From Methanobacterium sp. PtaU1.Bin097 (GTDB lineage Archaea > Methanobacteriota > Methanobacteria > Methanobacteriales > Methanobacteriaceae), in contig MVQY01000165.1 of assembly GCA_002067325.1 (NCBI GenBank), positions 1-45,209 on the forward strand: DNA of 45,209 nt. Direction: 5' to 3'. Made by a program: the position numbers and the translations under genes. Every line of letters starts with the position of its first letter. Position 1 is the first letter of the stretch. This document shows, piece by piece, positions 15,532-23,004 of the stretch. A model generated the notes under the pieces. It was not told the origin of the DNA. It searched no databases and saw nothing but the letters and a program-made list of their open reading frames with translations.

Positions 15532-15571
15532 ATTTCAGTCAATTCACCCCCCAATTTAGAGGTAGATTAAA

Positions 15572-15605
15572 CCCCCCTTGGAATTGTTTTCCGATCCAGG
15601 GGGGG
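15572..15605. terminator. Hairpin terminator between the roadblock operon and upp
   Basis: A run of six C residues followed by TTGGA (15572-15582) pairs with TCCAGGGGGG (15595-15605) with one bulged base, giving a GC-rich stem around a 12 nt loop. It lies between two convergent genes and is followed by CCCTTTAATTAA on the plus strand, so it can end transcription from one or both sides. Confidence 0.5.
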
Positions 15606-15624
15606 CCCTTTAATTAACTTTCAC

Positions 15625-16260
15625 CTAAATATCTGTAGGCTTACCAAAAGCGATATCTCCAGCATCACCCAGGCCAGGGATGATGTACCCGTCTACCAGC
15701 TTATTTTCAATGGAACAGGTGTATATCTCCACCTCAGAGTGGTTTTCCAGGACCTTACCCACCCCTTCTTCGGTGGCGATGATATTTAAAATAGCTATTC
15801 TCCGGGGAGTTCCGTGTCTTTCTATTTCACTGATGGTGGTGTGCATGGTGTTGCCAGTGGCCAGCATGGGATCCGTGAGTAGAACGATTTTATCATTTAT
15901 CTCCGGTATCCGGATGTAGCCCACCTGGGCCTCGTATGGTGCTTCCTTATCCCTGGTGACTCCCACGATGCCGCATTCAGCTTCCATAAAAACGCTCATA
16001 ACCCCCTCTACCATGGGGATTGCCGCCCTTAAAATGGTTACCACCACTACATCATTGATGTCTGTGATTTTTATCCCCTTAGCAGTCTCCAGTGGGGTTT
16101 CCACGGTGACTTCCTCTATGTCCATGGTGGACTGGAATTCATAGGCCATATACCGGCCCATCTCAACTAACCCTGCCTTAAAATCTACACAATCTATGTC
16201 TTTGTTTCTTATCTTGGTCAGACGATCCTGTAGAACTATGTTTTTAATTATCTTCAACAT
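15625..16260 (-). CDS. upp: Uracil phosphoribosyltransferase
   Basis: Salvages uracil by joining it to PRPP to give UMP. The PRPP-binding loop DPMLATGNTMHTTI is near residues 130-143, and the conserved uracil-binding C-terminal segment CSIENKLVDGYIIPGLGDAGDIAFG is complete. VVTILRAAIPMVEGVM near 75 and DKEAPYEAQVGYIRIPE near 105 are also typical. I start at ATG 16260 (211 residues) because GGGGTG lies 7 nt upstream; an in-frame ATG at 16281 would add seven residues and enclose that site. The gene is convergent with the roadblock operon and diverges from the sugar dehydrogenase gene. Confidence 0.94.
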   Translation of the reverse strand: MLKIIKNIVLQDRLTKIRNKDIDCVDFKAGLVEMGRYMAYEFQSTMDIEEVTVETPLETAKGIKITDINDVVVVTILRAAIPMVEGVMSVFMEAECGIVGVTRDKEAPYEAQVGYIRIPEINDKIVLLTDPMLATGNTMHTTISEIERHGTPRRIAILNIIATEEGVGKVLENHSEVEIYTCSIENKLVDGYIIPGLGDAGDIAFGKPTDI

Positions 16261-16419
16261 GCTAGAACACCCCATTTCCACATGAACATATAAACATCCC
16301 CTACTTTAAACATCTCCTCTTGATCTATTTGTTTTAACACTGAATTTATTTTTCGCTAAAATGGGAGTCTTTAACTATAAAAAATAAGTGGCACGAATGA
16401 CAAATAATATCTAGGTAAA

Positions 16420-17472
16420 ATGAAAAAACGGAACATCCTCCTGGTGGTCATAGTGGCCATTCTCATCCTGGCCGGTTTGATATTTTTATTTATCCAGCCA
16501 GCCCCACAGACAGCACAGCAGGGTGAGACCACCATACTTGCAGAGAACCTGGAGGTGCCCTGGGCTATGGATTTCCTCCCCAACGGTACCATGATCTTCA
16601 CAGAGAGAGTGGGAAGGGTCAATCTTCTCTATGAAAACGGTGATGTGGTTAAGGTGGCGGATATAAGTGTAAGCCAAGTATCTGAGTCAGGACTACTCGG
16701 AGTGGCTGTAGACCCTAATTTCACCGAAAATAGGTACATATACCTGTATTACACCCATGAGGGTGGTGTAAATAGGATATCTCGATTTGTACTGGACGGA
16801 ACACTTACTGGTGAAACCGTACTTCTCGATGACATCCCGGGAGGCCCCATACATAACGGGGGCCGTTTGAAATTCGGTCCAGACGGCAAATTATATGCCA
16901 CTACTGGCGAAGCTGGTGTTGATAGCCTGGCCCAGGATGTAAACTCCACCGGCGGGAAAATCTTACGTCTGAACCCGGATGGGACAGTTCCCAGCGACAA
17001 CCCCTTCGGTAACTACGTGTATTCCTATGGAAACCGGGACCCCCAGGGTATAACCTGGAACCCTGCCAACGGATTTTTATACGCATCAGAACACGGATCC
17101 ACCATGAACGATGAAATAAACATCATAACACCCGGGGGAAACTTCGGATGGCCCACAGTACAGGGCGATGAAAACAGGTCCGGATACATAAGCCCAACAC
17201 GGGTGTACACCGACTTCACCCTGGCACCCAGCGGAATAGCCTTCTTTGAGAACCGTTTGTATGTCGCAGGACTGAGGGGTAGTCAATTAAGGATTCTAAC
17301 TCTTTCTGCCGATGGCGAAAGCATCACCGATGAAAGCATCCTGATAAATAACTTGGGCAGAATAAGGGACGTGGTAGTGCATGACGGTTTCCTCTACATC
17401 AGCACTTCCAACCGGGATGGCAGAGGTCTTCCCCAGGGAGGGGATGATAAGATAATTAGAATGAAATTATAG
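16420..17472 (+). CDS. Membrane-anchored PQQ-type aldose sugar dehydrogenase (GSDH family)
   Basis: A 350-residue beta-propeller protein of the soluble glucose/sorbosone dehydrogenase family. Residues 4-27 are a single hydrophobic helix after two lysines and no signal-peptidase site stands out, so it is probably tethered outside the membrane. Family blocks: LEVPWAMDFLPNGTMIFTER, GLLGVAVDPNF, PIHNGGRLKFGPDGKLYATTGE with the catalytic-type histidine, SYGNRDPQGITWNP, EHGSTMNDEINIITPGGNFGWP and APSGIAFF. These are the usual PQQ- and calcium-site segments. Relatives oxidise aldoses with PQQ, but the cofactor's availability and the electron acceptor in a methanogen are unknown, and many archaeal members have no proven activity. 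AGGT lies 3 nt before the ATG. The gene stands alone. Confidence 0.82.
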   Translation: MKKRNILLVVIVAILILAGLIFLFIQPAPQTAQQGETTILAENLEVPWAMDFLPNGTMIFTERVGRVNLLYENGDVVKVADISVSQVSESGLLGVAVDPNFTENRYIYLYYTHEGGVNRISRFVLDGTLTGETVLLDDIPGGPIHNGGRLKFGPDGKLYATTGEAGVDSLAQDVNSTGGKILRLNPDGTVPSDNPFGNYVYSYGNRDPQGITWNPANGFLYASEHGSTMNDEINIITPGGNFGWPTVQGDENRSGYISPTRVYTDFTLAPSGIAFFENRLYVAGLRGSQLRILTLSADGESITDESILINNLGRIRDVVVHDGFLYISTSNRDGRGLPQGGDDKIIRMKL

Positions 17473-17488
17473 AGAGTATGGAATATCT

Positions 17489-17638
17489 TCACTCATTTTC
17501 AGATTTTTTACCTTCAAAGGTAAGTACGCTACTTCTTTTACCTTCTATATCCTTTTTTGCTTTCTTTTTCTCTTTTTTATTTATTTTCTTCTTTATCTCC
17601 TTGGGGGATAATATGTCGTTATCGTTCTGTTTTTCCAT
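17489..17638 (-). CDS. Small lysine-rich protein, 49 residues
   Basis: A short frame on the minus strand starting MEKQNDNDILSPKEIKKK and ending KKSENE, with about a third lysine and many glutamates. AGGTGA stands 7 nt before the ATG, a good archaeal ribosome binding site, and codon use is ordinary. No domain is recognised; the middle is a probable charged helix. It lies between the sugar dehydrogenase, whose end it approaches convergently, and a repeat protein on its own strand 109 bp upstream. Both small proteins are lysine- and glutamate-rich, so they might act together in stress protection or nucleic-acid binding, which is speculation. The opposite strand gives a phenylalanine-rich frame that is clearly a shadow. 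Confidence 0.5.
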   Translation of the reverse strand: MEKQNDNDILSPKEIKKKINKKEKKKAKKDIEGKRSSVLTFEGKKSENE

Positions 17639-17660
17639 CTCTTTTTCACCTGAAAATTGG

Positions 17661-17690
17661 AGTCAGGATACACGCGTTTGCACCCTGACT
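17661..17690. other. Inverted repeat between two small minus-strand genes
   Basis: AGTCAGG (17661-17667) and CCTGACT (17684-17690) form a perfect 7 bp stem with a 16 nt loop. It follows the CsbD-like gene and precedes the ribosome binding site of the lysine-rich gene. It could be a partial terminator or an mRNA structure. Confidence 0.4.
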
Positions 17691-17746
17691 TAATGGATTT
17701 TATTCTAAATTGAATTGCACTCTATCTTCATTTTCTGTTGTTTAGC

Positions 17747-17926
17747 TTAACCTTCTTTTTCTTTTCCTTTCACTTTTCCCTCCATTTCCTTTGTTTTTCC
17801 TTTTAGTTCTCCTCCTGCTTCTTTAGCTTTTCCTTTTAGTTCTCCGCTTGTTTCTTTGGCTTTACCCTTTAATTCTCCTCCTTTTTCTTTTACTTTTCCT
17901 TTAATATCTCCTAACGGGTTTCCCAT
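17747..17926 (-). CDS. CsbD/LEA-like lysine-glycine repeat protein
   Basis: A 59-residue, highly charged protein built from imperfect 11-residue units of the type GELKGKAKE(T/A)(S/G), four to five copies in a row between residues 8 and 56, with a short MGNPLGDIKGK head. Such repeats are typical of CsbD-like and late-embryogenesis-abundant-like stress proteins, which are disordered in solution and form amphipathic helices on drying or binding. The start is ATG 17926, with GAGGGAT 6 nt upstream; the frame runs back to 18004 but the extra residues are unlike the rest. A perfect inverted repeat lies about 50 bp upstream. The exact role in archaea is unknown; protection under osmotic or general stress is a reasonable guess. 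Confidence 0.72.
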   Translation of the reverse strand: MGNPLGDIKGKVKEKGGELKGKAKETSGELKGKAKEAGGELKGKTKEMEGKVKGKEKEG

Positions 17927-17975
17927 ATTTTTATCCCTCTTTTTGTTTTTTTTGATAAAAACTTTAAGAATTATT

Positions 17976-18001
17976 TTATTGGGGCTTATCTCACCCAATA
18001 A
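17976..18001. promoter_or_regulatory. Inverted repeat upstream of the CsbD-like gene
   Basis: TTATTGGG (17976-17983) and CCCAATAA (17994-18001) are perfect inverted 8-mers spaced by 10 bp, some 50-75 bp before the start of the minus-strand CsbD-like gene. The size and spacing suit a dimer operator. A leader hairpin is the alternative. Confidence 0.45.
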
Positions 18002-18121
18002 CAATTAAGTTGATGTTTTCTGTTAAATATTTCGAAAAATAGGTTAGAAAATTCCATTTAAAAAAGCCTTAATAAAAGAAAAATTAATTAAATAAGGAAA
18101 AAATGCCTTAAGAACACCTGT

Positions 18122-18652
18122 TTATTTTTCTATAATCTTTTTTCCATGGGAACTGGGCACCACTTTCAATTTACCGCCCTCAAATTCCTTACCGAGTTCC
18201 TTCCCCTGGAAGTACAGGTGTAGAAAAATAGCCAGGGCCGAAACTTCTGAGTGGGGCTGGGTGGTTACTGAAACGTTCCAGTCGGCTTCCCTGTACACCT
18301 TGCCGGGCACCCGGGAACCACCCACCACTACCAGCTTATCCTTATCTGAACTCCTTATATCATCTACAACATCCTGAACCTGTTCACCGTACATGGTGAG
18401 GTGGACTACCTGGCCATCGTTCTTCTTCCACTCATCCAACAGGTTATCCCAGTTCTTCCGGTAACTAACTGCAAAATCCCCTCCCCAGCGCTCCGTCACA
18501 TCGGCAACGTTTTCCATGAGTTTAATATCTTTATCTCCGCTTAAGATAACTTCAGACGCGCCGAATGCTCTTCCTGTTAAACAGACATGGGTGGTTATCC
18601 GGGCGTCCCTTCTTCTGCGGTGGTCCAGTCTTAAAACTTTAATTTTAGTCAT
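18122..18652 (-). CDS. trm56: tRNA (cytidine(56)-2'-O)-methyltransferase
   Basis: Adds a 2'-O-methyl group to C56 in the T loop of tRNAs, a modification found only in archaea. The 176-residue protein has the SPOUT-fold pattern: KVLRLDHRRRRDARITTHVCLTGRAFGA at the start, HLTMYGEQ near 85, LVVVGGSRVPGKVYREADWNVSVTTQPHSEVSALAIFLH near 105-143, where the trefoil knot and S-adenosylmethionine site are formed. The length matches archaeal Trm56. It is followed on the same strand, upstream, by cobS after a 51 bp gap, so it may be read through from the cobalamin genes. Start ATG 18652 is the first possible; a weak GTGA lies upstream. Confidence 0.93.
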   Translation of the reverse strand: MTKIKVLRLDHRRRRDARITTHVCLTGRAFGASEVILSGDKDIKLMENVADVTERWGGDFAVSYRKNWDNLLDEWKKNDGQVVHLTMYGEQVQDVVDDIRSSDKDKLVVVGGSRVPGKVYREADWNVSVTTQPHSEVSALAIFLHLYFQGKELGKEFEGGKLKVVPSSHGKKIIEK

Positions 18653-18703
18653 TCTATCACGTGGTTAAATTAAATTGCCGTTAAACCAGTATTAAATTCA
18701 ATA

Positions 18704-19501
18704 TTAAATCACACTCATATAGCCTACCATTAAAACCAGGGCGATCATCCGGGATATCTCATTGGAAGCTCCCAGGATATCTCCAGTAGCGTAGTTGAAT
18801 TTCTTCCGGACAACACCGGCCATTATAAGCCCACCGAGTAACCCACCTACTATCCCTATTATCCCTGTGATGTTCAGGACCAGGTATCCAATGATAAGGG
18901 TTATAATTAAGGATAAAAGCAACATCTTGGAGTTCATGGCTTCTATGAAGTACCTACCGGTGCCGTTTGGATATGGTGCTGTGAAAGTGGAGCAGGTGAG
19001 GAGTCCCAGTTTAGCTGATACTTCAGATACCAGTAATATGAAGAATATAAGGCCTACAGGAGCTGATGCAATGGATGCGAAGGTTATAATAGCCACTATA
19101 AAAAGGTAAGCTATTCCCCCGGTGCCGACCCTTGCATCCCGCATTATCTGTATCCTTTTTTCCGGATCACCATGGGCCATCACTGCGTCGCCGAAGTCCA
19201 CCAGACCGTCCAGGTGATGGAAACCAGTAAACCAGATGGCGAAACTGTAAATAATGGCCGCGGCTACCAGTTGGGATATGGTGATTAGATCCATGGTTAC
19301 GTAACCAAGTAGACCCACCAGTATTCCAATGAAGCCACCGATGATCGGCCATAGCCAGGTGAACCTGGCCATTTCCTCGATGGTGGTATGAATATTAAGG
19401 GGTAGTATTGTAGAGAAGGATACCAAACCCAGGAATCCTCTAACACTACTCTTAGAGGATCTGGTTTTATCCACCCTTAACTCGTTTCTGGCCATCTTCA
19501 C
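18704..19501 (-). CDS. cobS: Adenosylcobinamide-GDP ribazoletransferase (cobalamin synthase)
   Basis: Joins adenosylcobinamide-GDP to alpha-ribazole (phosphate), the last assembly step of B12-type cofactors, needed for the methyltransferases of methanogenesis. The 265-residue protein has about seven membrane segments. The family segment FTGFHHLDGLVDFGDAVMAHGDPEKRIQIMRDARVGTGG near residues 88-127 carries the acidic, substrate- and magnesium-binding residues, and GLVSFSTILPL near 28 is the usual N-terminal phrase. It overlaps the end of cbiS by 4 nt (ATGA type), with GGAG just before the ATG, so the two are translationally coupled. The gene order cbiS-cobS-trm56 on one strand suggests one transcript. 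Confidence 0.94.
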   Translation of the reverse strand: MKMARNELRVDKTRSSKSSVRGFLGLVSFSTILPLNIHTTIEEMARFTWLWPIIGGFIGILVGLLGYVTMDLITISQLVAAAIIYSFAIWFTGFHHLDGLVDFGDAVMAHGDPEKRIQIMRDARVGTGGIAYLFIVAIITFASIASAPVGLIFFILLVSEVSAKLGLLTCSTFTAPYPNGTGRYFIEAMNSKMLLLSLIITLIIGYLVLNITGIIGIVGGLLGGLIMAGVVRKKFNYATGDILGASNEISRMIALVLMVGYMSVI

Positions 19502-20547
19502 TCCTCAAATATCTTGGACATGCAACCAGCCACCAGTCCGGCGAATACATCATCAAGCACCGGACCAAGCACCCCTATTATGCCTGGTTTTTCCTCATCA
19601 TATCTTTTAAAATTAAATACAGCCTTGGTACCGGCGATCTGATTGGCCACTGCCATTCCCAGGACTTCATCCGAGTAGAGATAGGCCGGGTCATCGTCCA
19701 CGTCCACACCACGCACCCGGTGCCGGGCATAATCTTCTTCTAGTCTGATACCGGCCATGATGAGAGAAACCACATTTATATCCTCTAAAGATTTTAGTAA
19801 CTGTTTTCGGAGAGTATCATAAAGTTCGGGGGTTTCATCCACCCCTACACAGAGCTGCATCCCAGCATATACCAGATCTTCCACGGTAACCCCCACAGTT
19901 TCCATGTAACCCAGCACATCCCGGGGGTATCCGAAATTCTCAAGCAACTTCTCTGTGGCTTCCCGGACACATGTTCCAACGGTTGAACGCAGAACATCGG
20001 CTTCTTCACCTGTTTTCGAACTACCAAAACCAGTGCAGGCAACTAAAATAGAATCATAATTTCCTGAATCGAATAAATCTAAAGATAAACCGTTAATCAT
20101 ACCCAGATCCCATAAAGCAGCATTCTTCCCTTCCACGGCTGCTTTAAAGAGTTCTAGAAGTGCTGGTTCGTCCAGGTCTTCATCCACCAGCACAGTGACA
20201 CAGGCCGGTAAACCAATACTCTCATCGTACATAACCAGGGCGGTTACCTTATCATTGGTTACATTAACGCTACTGGCTATATTAAAACTACCAATGGTAA
20301 CTGCGGCGGGTTCTAAGGCTTCACCCCCCTCTAAAAAATTACTAGGACCCTTTTGACCTTCATCTAAACTGGAAGGAGAGGAGTCCTCAGGGGATTTTAA
20401 GCCGCCTATTACAATGGACTTAATCATCCCCAGGCCACCGCTCAGATCTGAAGTTCCCAGGGATAATAATCCTTTTTCCCTTTCAATAATCAGAGTATCA
20501 TCCTTGATAGTAATAAAGACGTCGTTCAGGCAGGTTTCAGTTTCCAT
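19498..20547 (-). CDS. cbiS: Bifunctional adenosylcobinamide amidohydrolase / alpha-ribazole phosphatase (CbiS-like)
   Basis: A 349-residue fusion. The N-terminal two thirds resemble CbiZ, which salvages cobinamide by cutting the aminopropanol side chain; ALVMYDESIGLPACVTVLVDED and ILVACTGFGSSKTGEEAD are visible blocks. The last 160 residues match the PgpA/CobZ phosphatase family, with YMETVGVTVEDLVYAGMQLCVG and the closing GVLGPVLDDVFAGLVAG signature; CobZ makes alpha-ribazole for CobS, the product of the coupled downstream gene. This fusion is known as CbiS from Methanopyrus. The start is ATG 20547, where GGTGAT lies 3 nt upstream; the frame extends to 20637 but that would overlap the divergent gene. 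The CbiZ part is quite divergent, so its activity is less certain than that of the phosphatase part. Confidence 0.8.
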   Translation of the reverse strand: METETCLNDVFITIKDDTLIIEREKGLLSLGTSDLSGGLGMIKSIVIGGLKSPEDSSPSSLDEGQKGPSNFLEGGEALEPAAVTIGSFNIASSVNVTNDKVTALVMYDESIGLPACVTVLVDEDLDEPALLELFKAAVEGKNAALWDLGMINGLSLDLFDSGNYDSILVACTGFGSSKTGEEADVLRSTVGTCVREATEKLLENFGYPRDVLGYMETVGVTVEDLVYAGMQLCVGVDETPELYDTLRKQLLKSLEDINVVSLIMAGIRLEEDYARHRVRGVDVDDDPAYLYSDEVLGMAVANQIAGTKAVFNFKRYDEEKPGIIGVLGPVLDDVFAGLVAGCMSKIFEE

Positions 20548-20625
20548 TGCATCACCAATATCTATAATTAATATGAAGAATAATACCAATATATAGTTAG
20601 GTGGTTTTAGTACAGGTGGTTTTTT

Positions 20626-20985
20626 ATGAAAGTACATCTTAGGGTCTTTGTTGAGATGGAAAATCTGGGTAAGGCAATGAACGCCCTAACCGATGCTGGT
20701 ATCACTGGTTTTTACATCCTGGAATATAAGGGGATGTCCCCTGATGACTGGAAGGGCTTCTCCATCAAGGAAGATCCCAAATCAGCTATTGGAATGGTTC
20801 ATAAATTTGCTACTCCCGCAGTTTTAATTTGTTCAGTGGTAGACGAAGAATTAGTAGACCAGATGACGGATCAGATAATGAAAGAATTAGAGGGGGAAAA
20901 ATTTACTATCCTGCAGGTCCCCATACGTAAAATAGTTGTTAAATCCGGAAATAAGGGGAACAAGGATAAAAAGGTGTTCGATTAA
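20626..20985 (+). CDS. MJ1244-family PII-like protein
   Basis: A 119-residue protein resembling a conserved methanogen family of unknown function (MJ1244). The pattern is a ferredoxin-like beta-alpha-beta unit repeated twice: strand KVHLRVFVEM, helix NLGKAMNALTDAGI, strand FYILEYKG, then AVLICSVVDEELVDQMTDQIMKELEG and strands ILQVPIRKIVV, which recalls the trimeric PII fold without the exact PII signature. The C-terminus is lysine-rich. AGGTGG lies 6 nt before the ATG. The gene diverges from the cbiS-cobS set with only 78 bp between starts, and stands alone on its strand. A regulatory or sensing role is inferred from the fold. Confidence 0.65.
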   Translation: MKVHLRVFVEMENLGKAMNALTDAGITGFYILEYKGMSPDDWKGFSIKEDPKSAIGMVHKFATPAVLICSVVDEELVDQMTDQIMKELEGEKFTILQVPIRKIVVKSGNKGNKDKKVFD

Positions 20986-21088
20986 AAAATAGTGAGAATT
21001 CAAAAAAAATCTATGTTTTTAAAAAATTCCAAAAAATTTCTGTGTTTTAAAAAAATTGGTGTTTAAAACTTATTTTTTCATTAAAATT

Positions 21089-21289
21089 TCATTTTCGCCC
21101 AGTTTTTTCACAATCAAAACATAGATCTTTATCCATATTTGTCTTAAAGGTCTTTCCACAATTTTTACAGGTAACTTCAACTAGTGATGACTTCTTATCT
21201 ACGATATCCAGGGAACAGGAGCATTTCCATCCCATTCTACCCTTGAGTTCCTGTTCGAATGCTTTATCTTCGTCTACTTCCTTGGCCAT
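21089..21289 (-). CDS. Zinc-ribbon protein, 66 residues
   Basis: A small protein with six cysteines: CSC at residues 23-25, CKNC at 41-44 and CFDC at 57-60. This is a zinc ribbon or rubredoxin-like metal site with an additional pair; no fused domain. An acidic helix of about 20 residues comes first. A GGAG site (in TGGAGGAATAT) lies close before the ATG. It is downstream of the rubredoxin-Hcp gene on the same strand, 82 bp away, so it may take part in the same oxidative or nitrosative stress response or electron transfer; this is inference from position. I do not recognise a named family. Confidence 0.68.
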   Translation of the reverse strand: MAKEVDEDKAFEQELKGRMGWKCSCSLDIVDKKSSLVEVTCKNCGKTFKTNMDKDLCFDCEKTGRK

Positions 21290-21371
21290 AGATATTCCTC
21301 CATTTGGATTTAAAAAAAGTTTTTGGTGGGAAAGTTTACCCTAAAAAAAAAGAAATTAGGAGGGATAAGAG

Positions 21372-22862
21372 TTATCCCAGTATTTCCTTGATATCCTTTT
21401 CTGGGTCGCTGATTGGTTTCAGGTCGTAGTTTGAGACCAGATAATTGATGATGTCTTCGTTAGCCCATCCCGGTAGTATGGGGCCTATGTACATTCCCTT
21501 GATATCCAGGGATAGCAGGCTCCATAGTATAGCTGCTGCCTTCTGTTCCATCCAGCTTAAGACGAAGGTCAGTGGTAGTTCATTTATCTCCAGACCGAAG
21601 AGTTCTGATAGTGCTGCTACCACATCTATGCCTACGATGGCATCGTTACACTGTCCCAGGTCTATCAGTCGGGGTACTCCTTCTATATCTCCCATGTCCA
21701 GGTCGTTGAACCGGTATTTTCCACAGGCCAGGGTCAGTACGACGGTGTCTTCCGGTAGTTTCTCTACAAATTCCGTGTAATATTTGGCCTGGGGCAGTGG
21801 TGAGTCGCATCCACCAACCAGGAAGAACCTCCTTATTTTACCTGCTTCCACCAGTTCCTTGATTTTATCCTTAAGAGAGAGGATGGTGCTTGCTCCAAAT
21901 CCAGTGGTCAGCACTGGTTCTCCTGGTTCTTCCGGGAGTTCCGGGAGGGATAATGCCTTCTCTATCAGGGGTGTGAAGTCGTAGTCCTCGATGTGGGTGG
22001 TATCTGGTATCATGGCCACTCCAGAGGTAAATAACCTGTCTTTATATTCATCGGTTGGTAGTAAGACACAGTTACTGGTGGCCAGGATGGCCGCCGGGTA
22101 TTTGGCGAAGGTTTTCTTTTGATCGAACCAGGCTTTTCCTAACTGGCCTACCAGGTGGGGGTATTTGTGGAGTCCTGGGTAGCCGTGGGCAGGGAGCATC
22201 TCTGAATGGGTGTAAATGTTAATTCCTTTGCCCTCTGTTTGTTTGAGGAGTTCAGCAAGTGCTTTCATGCTGTGCCCGGTCACGATTATGGCGTGGCCTT
22301 TTTTGGCCCCGATGGGTACTTCGGTGGGTACTGGTTCGCCGTAGGTTTCGATGTGGGCTTTTTTAAGTAGCTGCATGGTTTTGATGTTCATCTCTCCGGC
22401 TTCCAGTGCCAGTTTGATGAAGTCCGGTGCATCGAAGTTGACGTTGGTGAGGGTGGAATAGAATCCTCTCTCCAGGAAAGCGTCGATTTCCGGGTCGGTG
22501 TACCCTAATTCCCGGGCGTGGTAGAGATATGCTGATATCCCCTTGATTGCAAATAGCAGGTTGTCCTGTAACCTGGCTACGGTAGGCTGTTTACCACATA
22601 CACCTATGACTGTGCAGCCGGTGCCCTTGGCTGTTTGGGAGCACTGGTAACAGAACATGTCCAGGGCTTTCTTTTCCTCTTCTTTAAGGGCTTTTTCTTC
22701 CTCTTCAGTCACTGGGGCGAATTGTTCCTTGCCCACTCCACAAACAGGGCATAGCCAGTCATCTGGCAGGTCTTCAAACTCTGTTCCTGGCTCTATACCA
22801 GAGTCAGGGTCTCCTTTTTCTGGGTCATATATGTAGTCGCATACCAAACATCTGTATTTCAT
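21372..22862 (-). CDS. hcp: Rubredoxin fused to hydroxylamine reductase (hybrid cluster protein)
   Basis: A 496-residue fusion. Residues 1-52 are a complete rubredoxin with iron ligands C5, C8 (CLVC) and C38, C41 (CPVCG). A glutamate-lysine linker (52-66) follows. From residue 69 comes a short, class III-like hybrid cluster protein: FCYQCSQTAKGTGC with C71, C74, C83 and C89 for the 4Fe-4S cluster, then HSEMLPAHGYPGL, ATSNCVLLPTDEY, FLVGGCDSP and LACGKYRFNDLD, which hold hybrid-cluster ligands. Hcp reduces hydroxylamine in vitro and nitric oxide in vivo. The fused rubredoxin would deliver electrons directly. GGTGAT lies 5 nt before the ATG. Several inverted repeats cover its likely transcription start, facing the MsvR-like regulator gene. 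Confidence 0.92.
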   Translation of the reverse strand: MKYRCLVCDYIYDPEKGDPDSGIEPGTEFEDLPDDWLCPVCGVGKEQFAPVTEEEEKALKEEEKKALDMFCYQCSQTAKGTGCTVIGVCGKQPTVARLQDNLLFAIKGISAYLYHARELGYTDPEIDAFLERGFYSTLTNVNFDAPDFIKLALEAGEMNIKTMQLLKKAHIETYGEPVPTEVPIGAKKGHAIIVTGHSMKALAELLKQTEGKGINIYTHSEMLPAHGYPGLHKYPHLVGQLGKAWFDQKKTFAKYPAAILATSNCVLLPTDEYKDRLFTSGVAMIPDTTHIEDYDFTPLIEKALSLPELPEEPGEPVLTTGFGASTILSLKDKIKELVEAGKIRRFFLVGGCDSPLPQAKYYTEFVEKLPEDTVVLTLACGKYRFNDLDMGDIEGVPRLIDLGQCNDAIVGIDVVAALSELFGLEINELPLTFVLSWMEQKAAAILWSLLSLDIKGMYIGPILPGWANEDIINYLVSNYDLKPISDPEKDIKEILG

Positions 22863-23004
22863 AAAAGATCACCTTTTTGTTCGGTTAATTCCGAATGTTC
22901 TATATTCTCCGAACAAGAGTATTTATATGTTACGGTATTAAGAAAGAATTAAACTGTACTTTACTATATTATGTGCCGGAAATCATAAAAATATTGTGAG
23001 ACTT
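22863..23004. promoter_or_regulatory. Divergent hcp / msvR-like promoter with palindromic operators
   Basis: TGTTCGG (22878-22884) and CCGAACA (22909-22915) are perfect inverted 7-mers. Inside them lie CCGAA (22891-22895), which pairs with the first TTCGG at a spacing of 6, and TGTTC (22896-22900), which pairs with the last GAACA at a spacing of 10. This gives four half-sites in 38 bp. A TATA-like ACATATAAAT on the minus strand (about 22921-22930) would place the hcp transcription start within this cluster, so a bound dimer would block it. A separate ACTATATTA at 22963-22971 suits the regulator gene and implies a short or absent leader. Confidence 0.65.

Noticed and set aside
17478..17693. 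71-residue plus-strand frame rich in Phe and Ser
   Set aside because: It is the complement of the lysine-rich minus-strand gene, which has a better ribosome site and normal start.
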